This document shows positions 38,111 to 46,254 of a DNA stretch of 64,000 nucleotides, one piece after another. The DNA comes from Nitrospirales bacterium. GTDB lineage: Bacteria > Nitrospirota > Nitrospiria > Nitrospirales > UBA8639. The stretch spans positions 124,001-188,000 of the forward strand of contig JAJDBM010000061.1 of NCBI GenBank assembly GCA_029261355.1, in the 5' to 3' direction. Position 1 is the first letter of the stretch. Every line of letters starts with the position of its first letter. The notes under the pieces were generated by a model, which saw only the letters and a list, made by a program, of their open reading frames with translations, had not been told where the DNA came from and searched no databases. The translations under genes were made by a program, and so were the position numbers.

Positions 38111-39036
38111 ACGCTTCTCGCTTAGCTCAAATCACTGACGGTATTGGCGGAACCCCATTAGTGCGCTTGAATCGACTTTCGCCCGAAGGCGGAGCAACGA
38201 TTTACGGGAAAGCGGAGTTTTATAATCCTGGAGGCAGCGTTAAGGATCGAATTTGTCTCAATATGATCAATGAGGCAGAGCAACAAGGCTTACTCAAACC
38301 AGGTGGCACCATTGTTGAGCCAACAAGTGGCAATACGGGCATTGGCCTGGCCTTGGTCTCAGCGGTGCGTGGCTATAAATTGATCTTAGTCATGCCGGAA
38401 GGCATGAGCCTCGAGCGAGCGAGTCTCTTATCTTCTTACGGTGCGCAATTGGTTTTGACCCCTGCCCGTGAAGGGATGAAGGGTTCTATTGCTGAAGCGA
38501 CCAGTATTTTAAAGCAAAACCCTGAATATTTTATGCCTGACCAATTTTCGAATCAGGCCAATCCTGCGATGCATAAAAAGACGACGGCTGTGGAAATATT
38601 AGAGGCCCTTGATGGGAAAGTCGACGCCTTCGTGGCCGCCGTTGGAACAGGTGGCACCATTACAGGGTGCGGAGAACTTTTTAAAGAACGAAATGCCTCA
38701 ACGAAGATTGTCGCTGTGGAACCTGCTGGGTCTCCTGTCCTCTCAGGGGGTGAACCAGGCCCACATAAGATTCAAGGTATCGGTGCAGGCTTTGTCCCTA
38801 CCGTCCTCAACCGTTCAATCTTAGATGAGATTATTACCGTGACCGATGAAGACGCCTACCTCAGCACCAAGCAGCTCGCAAAAAAAGAAGGACTCTTAGT
38901 TGGCATATCGGCTGGTGCTAATGTCTTCGCCGCTCAAAAGGTTGCAGCTCAACTGTCCCCTGAACACAATGTCGTCACGGTGTTGTGTGATACCGGGGAA
39001 CGGTACCTCAGCATGGAAAAATATTTCAACATTTAA
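38107..39036 (+). CDS. cysM: Cysteine-synthase family PLP enzyme (CysK/CysM type)
   Basis: A 309-residue fold-type II PLP enzyme. The PLP Lys46 is in NPGGSVKDR, the substrate loop is PTSGNTGIG, and the phosphate-binding loop is GTGGTITG. GISAGAN and DTGERYLSMEKY follow near the C-terminus. It would make cysteine by adding sulfur to O-acetyl- or O-phosphoserine. Overlap with the carrier gene suggests the sulfur comes from a protein thiocarboxylate, as for mycobacterial CysM with CysO. The start is GTG 38107. Which activated serine it uses cannot be read from the sequence. Confidence 0.9.
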   Translation: MNASRLAQITDGIGGTPLVRLNRLSPEGGATIYGKAEFYNPGGSVKDRICLNMINEAEQQGLLKPGGTIVEPTSGNTGIGLALVSAVRGYKLILVMPEGMSLERASLLSSYGAQLVLTPAREGMKGSIAEATSILKQNPEYFMPDQFSNQANPAMHKKTTAVEILEALDGKVDAFVAAVGTGGTITGCGELFKERNASTKIVAVEPAGSPVLSGGEPGPHKIQGIGAGFVPTVLNRSILDEIITVTDEDAYLSTKQLAKKEGLLVGISAGANVFAAQKVAAQLSPEHNVVTVLCDTGERYLSMEKYFNI

Positions 39037-39113
39037 TTTAAGCGGGTTTATTTCAACGCTTCGCAAAATTTTCCGTTTGACATTCTGACAATACGACTTA
39101 TTTAGGTTAAATC

Positions 39114-39941
39114 ATGGAATTTTCTGAAGAGCAAATCAATCGATATAGCCGCCATATCCTCCTTCCTGAAGTTGGAGGAAAAGGGCAAAAGAAGCTATCG
39201 AAAGCTAAGGTCTTCATCGTCGGAGCCGGCGGGCTTGGCTCTCCCGTTGCACTTTATCTAGCTGCAGCAGGGGTTGGCACTCTTGGCTTAATCGATAGTG
39301 ATGTCGTTGACTTATCCAATCTGCAACGTCAGGTCCTTCATCATACACCTGACGTCAATAGACCCAAAGTGACCTCTGCTAAAGAAAAGATATTGGCATT
39401 GAACCCTGACGTAAAAGTGGAAACCTATGAAGATCGATTAACATCTCGTAATGCCTTGGACCTGATCAGTCAGTATGACGTCGTGATAGACGGCGTTGAT
39501 AATTTCCCTGCGAAGTTCCTTATTAACGATGCCTGCTTTTTTGGGAAGAAACCACTTGTCCATGGTGGAATCCTTAAATTTGATGGACGTGTCTTCACCA
39601 TCATTCCCGAACAGTCAGCCTGCTATCGTTGCATTTTTAAAGAACCACCCCCTCCCGGCAAGGTCCCCAGTTGTCAAGAAGCCGGCATAATCGGTGTGGT
39701 GGCAGGAATCATTGGAACCATTCAAGCCACAGAAGCCCTCAAGCTTATCTTGAGTATCGGACAACCACTGACAAATAGAATTATGGACTTTAATGCACTG
39801 ACCACAAAATTTCGAGAAATACAGACGAAACGAAATCCAAACTGTCACCTCTGTGGTCCACAACCAACAATCACCAAACTCATCGACTACGAGCAAGAAG
39901 CTTGTGAACTTCAACCCTCTGCGGGTGTGAGCGTTTCGTAA
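39114..39941 (+). CDS. moeB: MoeB/ThiF-type E1 adenylyltransferase 1
   Basis: A 275-residue E1-like enzyme. RYSRHILLPEVGG leads to the ATP-binding VGAGGLGSPVALYLAAAGVG; DGVDNFPAKFLINDAC contains the Mg-binding Asp. The candidate catalytic Cys is in PSCQEAGI. Zinc is bound by CYRC and CHLC. There is no rhodanese domain, so sulfur delivery needs another protein. It should adenylate the C-terminal Gly of one or both sulfur carriers. It lies 78 bp after the cysteine-synthase gene and 38 bp before thrC. A second, similar E1 is encoded at 41740. Confidence 0.92.
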   Translation: MEFSEEQINRYSRHILLPEVGGKGQKKLSKAKVFIVGAGGLGSPVALYLAAAGVGTLGLIDSDVVDLSNLQRQVLHHTPDVNRPKVTSAKEKILALNPDVKVETYEDRLTSRNALDLISQYDVVIDGVDNFPAKFLINDACFFGKKPLVHGGILKFDGRVFTIIPEQSACYRCIFKEPPPPGKVPSCQEAGIIGVVAGIIGTIQATEALKLILSIGQPLTNRIMDFNALTTKFREIQTKRNPNCHLCGPQPTITKLIDYEQEACELQPSAGVSVS

Positions 39942-39978
39942 CGTTACCCCACGGTACCTAAGTGGGAGGATCTTTATT

Positions 39979-41217
39979 ATGGCAAAAATGAAATCTCTAG
40001 TTTGTCGTGAATGCGGCAAAGAATATCCAACCAAAGACATCCATGTCTGCGAACTATGCTTTGGTCCTCTTGAAGTCAAATATGACTATGATGAAATTAA
40101 AGCATCAATTTCTCGAGAAAAAATCCAGGCAGGCCCCAAAAGCCTGTGGCGGTATATTGACCTCCTCCCCGTCGAAGGTCAGCCAACTGTTGGCAAATAT
40201 GCAGGTTTTACCCCATTGGTTCGTGCGCATAACCTTGGAGCGTTCCTAGGAATTGACGAACTCTACATTAAAAACGATTGCGTCAATCATCCCACTCTCT
40301 CTTTTAAAGATCGTGTGGTCGCCATTGCGTTAACCCGTGCACGTGAATTGGGATTTGAAACCGTGGCCTGTGCATCTACTGGCAATTTAGCCAATTCGGT
40401 GGCCGCCCATGCGTCATCCGCTGGCATGAAATGTTATGTATTTATTCCCGGCGATTTAGAAGCCGCCAAAGTGCTGGGCAACTTGATTTATCGCCCCAAT
40501 GTGGTGGAAATTGAAGGCACCTATGATGATGTGAATCGTCTCTGCAGCGAAATAGCAGGAGAACGACATTGGGCATTCGTCAATATCAATATACGCCCGT
40601 ACTATGCTGAAGGGTCTAAAACACTCGCATTTGAGACAGCCGAACAATTGGGGTGGCGTGCGCCTGATCAAGTTGTCGTCCCTATGGCATCCGGGTCTTT
40701 ATTGACCAAAATTTGGAAGGGCCTTAAAGAATTCGAAAAGTTGGGGCTCATCGATCAAGTCTCAACAAAGGTCAATGGGGCACAAGCCGAAGGATGCTCT
40801 CCTATTGCGACGGCATTCAAAAATGGCCGGGACTTCTTTAAGCCGGTGAAACCAAACACCATTGCCAAGTCCCTTGCCATAGGAAACCCCGCTGACGGGT
40901 ATTATGCCTTAAAAACTGCAGCAGAAACACAAGGGGCTATGGAGTCTGTGAGTGATGATGAAATCGTCGAAGGCATTAAGTTGCTAGCCCAAACTGAAGG
41001 TATTTTTGCTGAAACTGCTGGTGGCGTGACTATTGGCGTGCTTCAAAAGCTCGTGAAACAAGGGCTCATCAAGAAAAACGATGTGACCGTCGCCTATATC
41101 ACTGGCAACGGATTGAAAACTCAAGAGGCCGTGGTTGATTCAGTCGGTCGTCCAATTCGAATACAACCAAGTCTCTCACAATTTACTAAGAAATTCGCGT
41201 TACAGGAGCCGGCATGA
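39979..41217 (+). CDS. thrC: Threonine synthase with zinc-ribbon N-terminus
   Basis: A 412-residue PLP enzyme that converts O-phosphohomoserine to threonine. The PLP Lys110 is in HPTLSFKDR. CASTGNLANSVAAHAS and the glycine-rich ASGSLLTK support the fold. The N-terminus has a small zinc ribbon (Cys9, Cys12, Cys24, Cys27), found in one threonine synthase subgroup. GGGAGGA precedes ATG 39979. The stop overlaps the second carrier gene start by 4 bp (ATGA). Such tight coupling to a sulfur carrier is unexpected for threonine synthesis and raises the possibility of a linked homocysteine route that uses the same substrate. Confidence 0.92.
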   Translation: MAKMKSLVCRECGKEYPTKDIHVCELCFGPLEVKYDYDEIKASISREKIQAGPKSLWRYIDLLPVEGQPTVGKYAGFTPLVRAHNLGAFLGIDELYIKNDCVNHPTLSFKDRVVAIALTRARELGFETVACASTGNLANSVAAHASSAGMKCYVFIPGDLEAAKVLGNLIYRPNVVEIEGTYDDVNRLCSEIAGERHWAFVNINIRPYYAEGSKTLAFETAEQLGWRAPDQVVVPMASGSLLTKIWKGLKEFEKLGLIDQVSTKVNGAQAEGCSPIATAFKNGRDFFKPVKPNTIAKSLAIGNPADGYYALKTAAETQGAMESVSDDEIVEGIKLLAQTEGIFAETAGGVTIGVLQKLVKQGLIKKNDVTVAYITGNGLKTQEAVVDSVGRPIRIQPSLSQFTKKFALQEPA

Positions 41218-41489
41218 CCAAAGTTCGTATTCCCACACCTCTACGACCAAAAACTGGAGGAAAGAGTGAGGTTGAAGTACAAGCATCAAGTATTGCTGAA
41301 ATGATTGACAGCTTAGAATCAGCCTACCCTGGAATCAAAGAGCGTTTATGCGATGAAAGCGGAGAAATTAGACGCTTTTTGAATATTTATCTAAATGAAG
41401 AAGACATACGATTTCTGGAAGGGAAAGAAACCCCACTCAAAGATTCAGATGAAGTCTCAATTATCCCAGCCATCGCAGGGGGAAAATAA
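41214..41489 (+). CDS. MoaD/CysO-family sulfur carrier with masked C-terminus (GGK)
   Basis: A 91-residue ubiquitin-like carrier: RIPTPLRPKTGGKSEVEV, FLNIYLNEEDIRFL and the terminal VSIIPAIAGGK. This resembles CysO-type carriers, but one Lys follows the Gly-Gly that must be exposed for adenylation. ATG 41214 overlaps the thrC stop and its own stop overlaps the next gene's ATG by one base (TAATG). So thrC, this carrier and the NIL protein are translated together. It would be activated by one of the two flanking E1 enzymes after trimming by the JAMM peptidase at 42550. Confidence 0.9.
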   Translation: MTKVRIPTPLRPKTGGKSEVEVQASSIAEMIDSLESAYPGIKERLCDESGEIRRFLNIYLNEEDIRFLEGKETPLKDSDEVSIIPAIAGGK

Positions 41490-41728
41490 TGGCAAGCCTA
41501 CGTTTTCATATTCGATATCCAGAAGAAAAAATTCCCGACCCCATTCTTTATCAAATTGGTCAGGAATTTGAAGTTATTACTAGCATTCGACGAGCTGATG
41601 TTCGAGAAACAACTGGATGGCTTGATGTTGAGTTTACAGGAGAAACTGACGAAATTGATCGAGCCATTTCCGGTCTTCGTGACAAGGGATGCATCGTTGA
41701 CCCCATTGAATTGAATATTGTGGAATAG
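41489..41728 (+). CDS. NIL-domain protein (ACT-like fold)
   Basis: A 79-residue protein consisting of one NIL domain: LRFHIRYPEEKIPDPILYQ, EVITSIRRADVRETTGWLDVEF and IDRAISGLRDKGCIVDP. NIL domains occur at the C-terminus of methionine ABC transporter ATPases and, with ferredoxin domains, in proteins needed for homocysteine synthesis in anaerobes. Here it stands alone between a sulfur carrier and an E1, which fits sulfur amino-acid metabolism. It may sense methionine or support a sulfur-transfer step; this is inference. Confidence 0.85.
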   Translation: MASLRFHIRYPEEKIPDPILYQIGQEFEVITSIRRADVRETTGWLDVEFTGETDEIDRAISGLRDKGCIVDPIELNIVE

Positions 41729-41739
41729 GGAACCAGTAC

Positions 41740-42540
41740 GTGGATTTTACCGACGAACAAGTTCAACGTTATAGCCGACAAATCATTCTGAGTGATGTGG
41801 GTGGCAAAGGCCAACAAAAAATCAGGCAGGCGAAGGTTCTGGTTATTGGCGCAGGAGGACTAGGATCACCAGCAGCTTTATATCTTGCAGCTGCAGGTGT
41901 GGGAACCTTAGGACTCGCTGATGGAGATGTCGTTGACCTATCTAATCTTCAACGCCAAATTCTCCACACAACTGATCGAATCGGAATCTCTAAAGTTGAA
42001 TCAGGACGCACGATGCTCTCGGCGATCAACCCTGATGTCAAATTGAACCTGTATACCGAACATGTCAACGCCTCAAGTATTACCTCACTTATTGAAGGTT
42101 ACGATATTGTCCTTGATGGATCTGATAATTTTTCGACGCGTTTTCTGGTGAATGATGCCTGCTACTTTGGGAAAAAAACCTTGATTTCTGGAAGCATTTT
42201 TCGCTTCGAAGGTCAGCTAGCCACCATCAAGCCGCATGAAGGCTTTCCATGTTATCGATGCCTCTACCCAGAACCCCCACCAGCAGGACTCGTTCCAAAT
42301 TGCCAGGAAGCTGGCGTTCTCGGTGTCCTCGCTGGCACCATTGGGGTACTACAAGCCAATGAAGCCATCAAAGAAATTCTTGGGATTGGTGAGTCTCTCG
42401 CAAATCGCCTTTTGCTTTATGATGCTCTTGATATGACGTTCCGAAATGTCAAACGTCCTAAAGCCCCAGACTGTCCATTGTGCGGCTCCACTCCCTCGAT
42501 TACCACAATTGAAGAACATGTCGTGTCGTGTAGTATCTAG
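41740..42540 (+). CDS. moeB: MoeB/ThiF-type E1 adenylyltransferase 2
   Basis: A 266-residue E1 similar to the one at 39114: RYSRQIILSDVGG, the ATP loop IGAGGLGSPAALYLAAAGVG, DGSDNFSTRFLVNDAC, a candidate catalytic Cys in PNCQEAGV, and zinc pairs CYRC and CPLC. No rhodanese domain is present. Its start is GTG 41740 with GGGA upstream. Two E1 paralogs and two carriers in one operon suggest two dedicated activation pairs, although cross-activation is possible. Confidence 0.92.
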   Translation: MDFTDEQVQRYSRQIILSDVGGKGQQKIRQAKVLVIGAGGLGSPAALYLAAAGVGTLGLADGDVVDLSNLQRQILHTTDRIGISKVESGRTMLSAINPDVKLNLYTEHVNASSITSLIEGYDIVLDGSDNFSTRFLVNDACYFGKKTLISGSIFRFEGQLATIKPHEGFPCYRCLYPEPPPAGLVPNCQEAGVLGVLAGTIGVLQANEAIKEILGIGESLANRLLLYDALDMTFRNVKRPKAPDCPLCGSTPSITTIEEHVVSCSI

Positions 42541-42549
42541 GCACGAATC

Positions 42550-43056
42550 ATGTTGACAATTCCCACTTCCATCGCTGAAGAGATGATTGCTCATGCCAGA
42601 AAACTGGACCCTCATGAATGTTGTGGGATTCTTGGTGGGAAAGATCACACGGTATCCCAACACTATCCCATCACAAATATTCTCGCCAATCTCTCAGAAG
42701 ATGAATTAGGTCGATTCGATGGCCCAAAGCTCTCTGATCTAAAACAACTTTCCCCTGAAGAACGTGCTGATATTGCGTTTCAAATGGATTCACAAGAAAT
42801 GGGAAAAGCACTACGCGATATTCGAGACAAAAGCATTAGCCTGCAAGCCTTCTACCATTCACATACGTTCAGTCCAGCTCGTCCCTCTCAAACAGATATT
42901 ACGATCGCCATGGAATTTGAAAGCTATCGTGAAAAGCTGAACCTACCCGAACCACTCCATCTCATTATTTCCCTTCTCGATAAATCTTCACCAGATATCC
43001 GAGCCTATCGTATTGTCAATCATGAATCACTCGAAATCCGTACGATCCTCACCTAG
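42550..43056 (+). CDS. JAMM/MPN+ metallopeptidase (Mec-like, carrier processing)
   Basis: A 168-residue JAB1/MPN+ peptidase. Metal and catalytic residues are present: Glu23 in PHECCGILGG, and His103, His105, Ser113 and Asp116 in HSHTFSPARPSQTD. An insertion of about 40 residues between these parts (DELGRFDGPKLSDLKQL and following) is typical of some Mec-like proteins. Relatives trim sulfur carriers (QbsD, HcyD) or release cysteine from CysO (Mec+). As both carriers of this operon end past Gly-Gly, this enzyme most likely unmasks them, releases the product, or both. It lies 9 bp after E1-2. Confidence 0.9.
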   Translation: MLTIPTSIAEEMIAHARKLDPHECCGILGGKDHTVSQHYPITNILANLSEDELGRFDGPKLSDLKQLSPEERADIAFQMDSQEMGKALRDIRDKSISLQAFYHSHTFSPARPSQTDITIAMEFESYREKLNLPEPLHLIISLLDKSSPDIRAYRIVNHESLEIRTILT

Positions 43057-43177
43057 ATAAGGCTTCGATAAAATATCATATAAAATTTTCATAAATCTCT
43101 AAAAAACCATAGCTTTACGCATGCTTGGACTGCGATAATAGTTCAGGTTTTCATCCAACAACTTTAAGGAGTTTGAT

Positions 43178-43546
43178 ATGCATACCCCCTTCCGAACGTG
43201 GTGCATTCGGATGCTAGTCATTGGGCTTGTCGCAATATTACATTCTGGGATTGAAGTCCGTGCAGCTCAGGAGCCAGGCGAAATAAAAGGATTTTACAGT
43301 CCAATTGTTCGAATAGAACCAGAAAAAGGATTTTTCATGATCGTTCCACCTGGAATCCCTCCTCTATGGATTCAAGTAGAGGATCATGCCAAACCACACC
43401 TCCTGGGATTGGGCCTTGGTGATATGATCGATGTGACCGTTCAGTTTCGACCAGATAATTTACCCCCAATTCTACAATCTTGGAAACTTGCGAGAAGTGA
43501 ATCTCCATGTAAGTTGTTTGACGGAAAAGTCTGCAAAAAAGAATGA
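43178..43546 (+). CDS. Exported hypothetical protein
   Basis: A 122-residue protein with signal peptide (MLVIGLVAILHSGIEVRAAQ) and a small beta-rich mature domain: FYSPIVRIEPEKGFFMIVPPG, IQVEDHAKPHL and IDVTVQFRPDN. Two Cys near the C-terminus (SPCKLFDGKVCKK) may form a disulfide. AAGGAG with good spacing precedes ATG 43178. The fold may be OB-like, but I do not recognise a family. It lies 121 bp after the JAMM gene and is probably independent of it. Confidence 0.7.
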   Translation: MHTPFRTWCIRMLVIGLVAILHSGIEVRAAQEPGEIKGFYSPIVRIEPEKGFFMIVPPGIPPLWIQVEDHAKPHLLGLGLGDMIDVTVQFRPDNLPPILQSWKLARSESPCKLFDGKVCKKE

Positions 43547-43921
43547 AAACATTGACTATTCGGACTACAATCCCCACTTACACACAAGAGCCTTCTTTTG
43601 CCCTAGAATTAAAAGCTTTTGTTATTCTCCTTTTATTGACGCCTTACAAACTTAACCCATTCAATTCATAAAGACGAATTACAGAGTTCGTCACAATATT
43701 AATCAGCAGATCGTATCCACGCCGCCCTCAAAAAAACTAGACTCACCAATCTTCCCACATATCCCCATTAGTAGCTGTCACATCAAGTTTATTGACACCT
43801 CTATGCAATCCAAGCCAGTGTTTCTCAGTCTCATGCTTCACATAAACAATATAAGTTAATGATTCTAAAAAAAAATGAAACCCAAGCACTAAGGGGTTAT
43901 TTAACCAACGACACACTACAA
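43547..43921. other. Convergent intergenic region
   Basis: About 375 AT-rich bases between convergent genes. A terminator for each side would be expected, but no strong hairpin with T-run was identified. Confidence 0.4.
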
Positions 43922-44584
43922 TTACATACGTATGGCTGAGAAATGTGAGAGATCAAGAATGATTTCTCCATCGTGAGTTTCTCCCACCATCTGTTCAAAA
44001 AAACTCACCACATTTGGAAGAATGTAATCTGACGGATGGAATAAGAGATCAACCGTTCCTGGAGCAATCGAATAGGCAGGGTGACGACGATCATAGACGA
44101 TACCATAGGGTGGAATACTATACATCATTCGATAATTACTAAGCCTGACATGAAATTGTTGTCCTCTGATAAAAACAGACCCAGAGGTGATTTCTCTGTT
44201 TGTAGAATTCAAGGGCGTACTCATATAAAACTGAACAACCTCTTCAGAAACGGCTTGACCTAAGGCCGTCCCAATATGCTTAACAAGAAATGCAATCTCC
44301 TTTCCTGTAAACGCTGGAGTCACCTCAGCTTCTTCCATAAACCACAACACAACAGCTGAGCGATGCTCTTGAACCAAGAGACCTTGAAAAATTCTCGTTA
44401 GTTGCTCTTTGGTTAACGTTGCGGGATGAGAGTAGAGGGTCTCAGGTTTGTCCACATTGGCTTCAGGTGATGAATCAAGCCGTACGAAAGATGTTGGATC
44501 TTCATAGACGACATAGGACAACAATGTTGGTGCAGCACACCCAGCTAGAATGAGACATCCCAGGAGGAGACTCATTATTCGCAT
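43922..44584 (-). CDS. Hypothetical lipoprotein
   Basis: A 220-residue lipoprotein with the signal MSLLLGCLILAGC. The mature part has no recognised domain; it contains LTKEQLTRIFQGLLVQEH, an aromatic-rich SNYRMMYSIPPYGIVYDRRHPA and a C-terminal VDLLFHPSDYILPNVVSFFEQM. The start ATG 44584 lies one base after the stop of the cyclophilin gene, so the two are co-transcribed; an ATG 27 bp upstream would overlap that gene. It is the last gene of the leftward run that begins at 53322. Confidence 0.75.
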   Translation of the reverse strand: MRIMSLLLGCLILAGCAAPTLLSYVVYEDPTSFVRLDSSPEANVDKPETLYSHPATLTKEQLTRIFQGLLVQEHRSAVVLWFMEEAEVTPAFTGKEIAFLVKHIGTALGQAVSEEVVQFYMSTPLNSTNREITSGSVFIRGQQFHVRLSNYRMMYSIPPYGIVYDRRHPAYSIAPGTVDLLFHPSDYILPNVVSFFEQMVGETHDGEIILDLSHFSAIRM

Positions 44585-44585
44585 A

Positions 44586-45110
44586 TCAGGAATCGACCTC
44601 TGAAATCCCAATAGTCATTTCAACATGCTCATGTGGATTATCACGATCGTCCCGTTTCACTGCGACGATTCGATCAACTATCTCCATCCCACTCACAACT
44701 TCACCAAAAGCCGTATATTGCCCATCAAGAAAATTTGCATCGGCAACACAGATAAAAAACTGTGACCCAGCACTATCCGGATCTTGCGACCGTGCCATCG
44801 AAACCACTCCGCGTTTATGAGGCTGTTTATTAAATTCAGCAGGAACACGATAACCTGGCCCCCCGGTTCCATGAGAAGATCGATCAGCATTTTTACTATT
44901 TGGATCGCCCCCTTGAATCATAAAACCTGGAATAACTCGATGGAAGGTCGTTCCGTTATAAAATTCTTCTTGAGCGAGCTTCACCAGGTTTTTTGCATGA
45001 TTTGGCGCTAAATCAATAAAAAATTTCAAGACAATATCACCCCATGACTCACCATTCACAGATACCGTGATCGTGGCTCGTGTTCGTTCGCTCACCTCTA
45101 TATCACCCAT
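44586..45110 (-). CDS. Cyclophilin-type peptidyl-prolyl cis-trans isomerase
   Basis: A 174-residue single-domain cyclophilin catalysing prolyl isomerisation. Signature parts are FHRVIPGFMIQGGDP with the catalytic Arg, GVVSMARSQDPDSAGSQFFIC with the Gln/Phe motif, and FLDGQYTAFGEVV. There is no signal peptide, so it is cytoplasmic. It lies 46 bp after the propeller gene. Confidence 0.95.
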   Translation of the reverse strand: MGDIEVSERTRATITVSVNGESWGDIVLKFFIDLAPNHAKNLVKLAQEEFYNGTTFHRVIPGFMIQGGDPNSKNADRSSHGTGGPGYRVPAEFNKQPHKRGVVSMARSQDPDSAGSQFFICVADANFLDGQYTAFGEVVSGMEIVDRIVAVKRDDRDNPHEHVEMTIGISEVDS

Positions 45111-45156
45111 GAATTACCCCTTTTGTAATAATAGTCACCTAAAAAATACGGCTCCG

Positions 45157-46254
45157 TTAATACGGTCCTGACCGTGTGGTATGCGTTCCTAACCCCTTGC
45201 TAATATTAACCCATTGCATTCCGCCGTCATCGCTTCGAAAAGCCCCAGCACTGGTGCCCACATATAACACGCCTTGCGACGACACAATCATGGTCTGAAT
45301 GGCCATGTCGGTCAATCCTGTATTCATGGCAATCCATCGTCGAGCAGCCTTATCAAGCTTATAGATACCGCGCCCCGTTCCTACGTATAGATCTGAGTCA
45401 TGAAGAACAATACTTCGAATTGAATCATTTGGAAGGGTCCGACTGATCGTATGCCAGGTCGTACCTTGATCGATGCTTCGAAATATTCCTCCGTCCTGCG
45501 TACCAAGGAAAATATGATTGCGTTGGTCTGTCGCCACGACACGGAGAAAACGATGATGCAAACGCTCCTTCGGATCGATCAACTCTGAACGATCCCGCTC
45601 CCACTTCGAAGCCGTGACACTACTCACATCATACCGAAAAAGACCTTTTCCAGCCGTGGCAGCAAGAAGAATTTTTCCTTCAATCATAGCCAAACTCGCC
45701 ACAAGTAGCTGATCGAGTTCTTTGGCTACTAGATGCCATGACTTTTTTGATTCCACCCACTGATACACTCCTCGCCCAGTCCCTGCAAATACACCAGCGG
45801 GATGAATAAAAAAAGATTTCACATCAACCCGCTTCAGCCCCTCTCGGATTTCTTCCCATTGTCGACCATCACTGGTCGTTCGAAATACATTACCGCGCAC
45901 CGTGCCTGCATATACACGGTCTTGTTCGTCTACCGCTAAACACAGCAAAAAATGATCGGTTAACCCATCATTGATAGGTTGCCACGTAAGACCCTTATCC
46001 TCGCTACGAAACATTCCCATTCCAAATGACCCGGCATATAACACACCAGTTTGAGTTACAGCCAGTGCTTGAACACTCGGTGGAAATGGCTTATGTGCAT
46101 CGTCAGAAGACTCTCCATGTAATCGAGGTGTTGACCTCACGACTGTCGCATCCCAACCATACCCTGATAGACAGAAAGACAATAAACTCCACAAGACTAT
46201 TAGATAGAAGAGATTCAATGGCCGCGCTCTTTCACATTGGAAAAATATACGCAT
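45157..46254 (-). CDS. Exported BNR/YCF48-like beta-propeller protein
   Basis: A 365-residue exported protein with N-terminal hydrophobic segment (LFYLIVLWSLLSFCLSGYG). The mature part has about seven repeats with Asp-box-like motifs such as FRSEDKGLTWQPI, FRTTSDGRQWEEI, FRSIDQGTTWHTI and FRSDDGGMQWVNI, each preceded by xxYAGTxxG. This is a sialidase/YCF48-type propeller often involved in protein assembly or binding; no catalytic residues are evident. Its ATG overlaps the tatC stop by one base (TAATG). Confidence 0.85.
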   Translation of the reverse strand: MRIFFQCERARPLNLFYLIVLWSLLSFCLSGYGWDATVVRSTPRLHGESSDDAHKPFPPSVQALAVTQTGVLYAGSFGMGMFRSEDKGLTWQPINDGLTDHFLLCLAVDEQDRVYAGTVRGNVFRTTSDGRQWEEIREGLKRVDVKSFFIHPAGVFAGTGRGVYQWVESKKSWHLVAKELDQLLVASLAMIEGKILLAATAGKGLFRYDVSSVTASKWERDRSELIDPKERLHHRFLRVVATDQRNHIFLGTQDGGIFRSIDQGTTWHTISRTLPNDSIRSIVLHDSDLYVGTGRGIYKLDKAARRWIAMNTGLTDMAIQTMIVSSQGVLYVGTSAGAFRSDDGGMQWVNISKGLGTHTTRSGPY

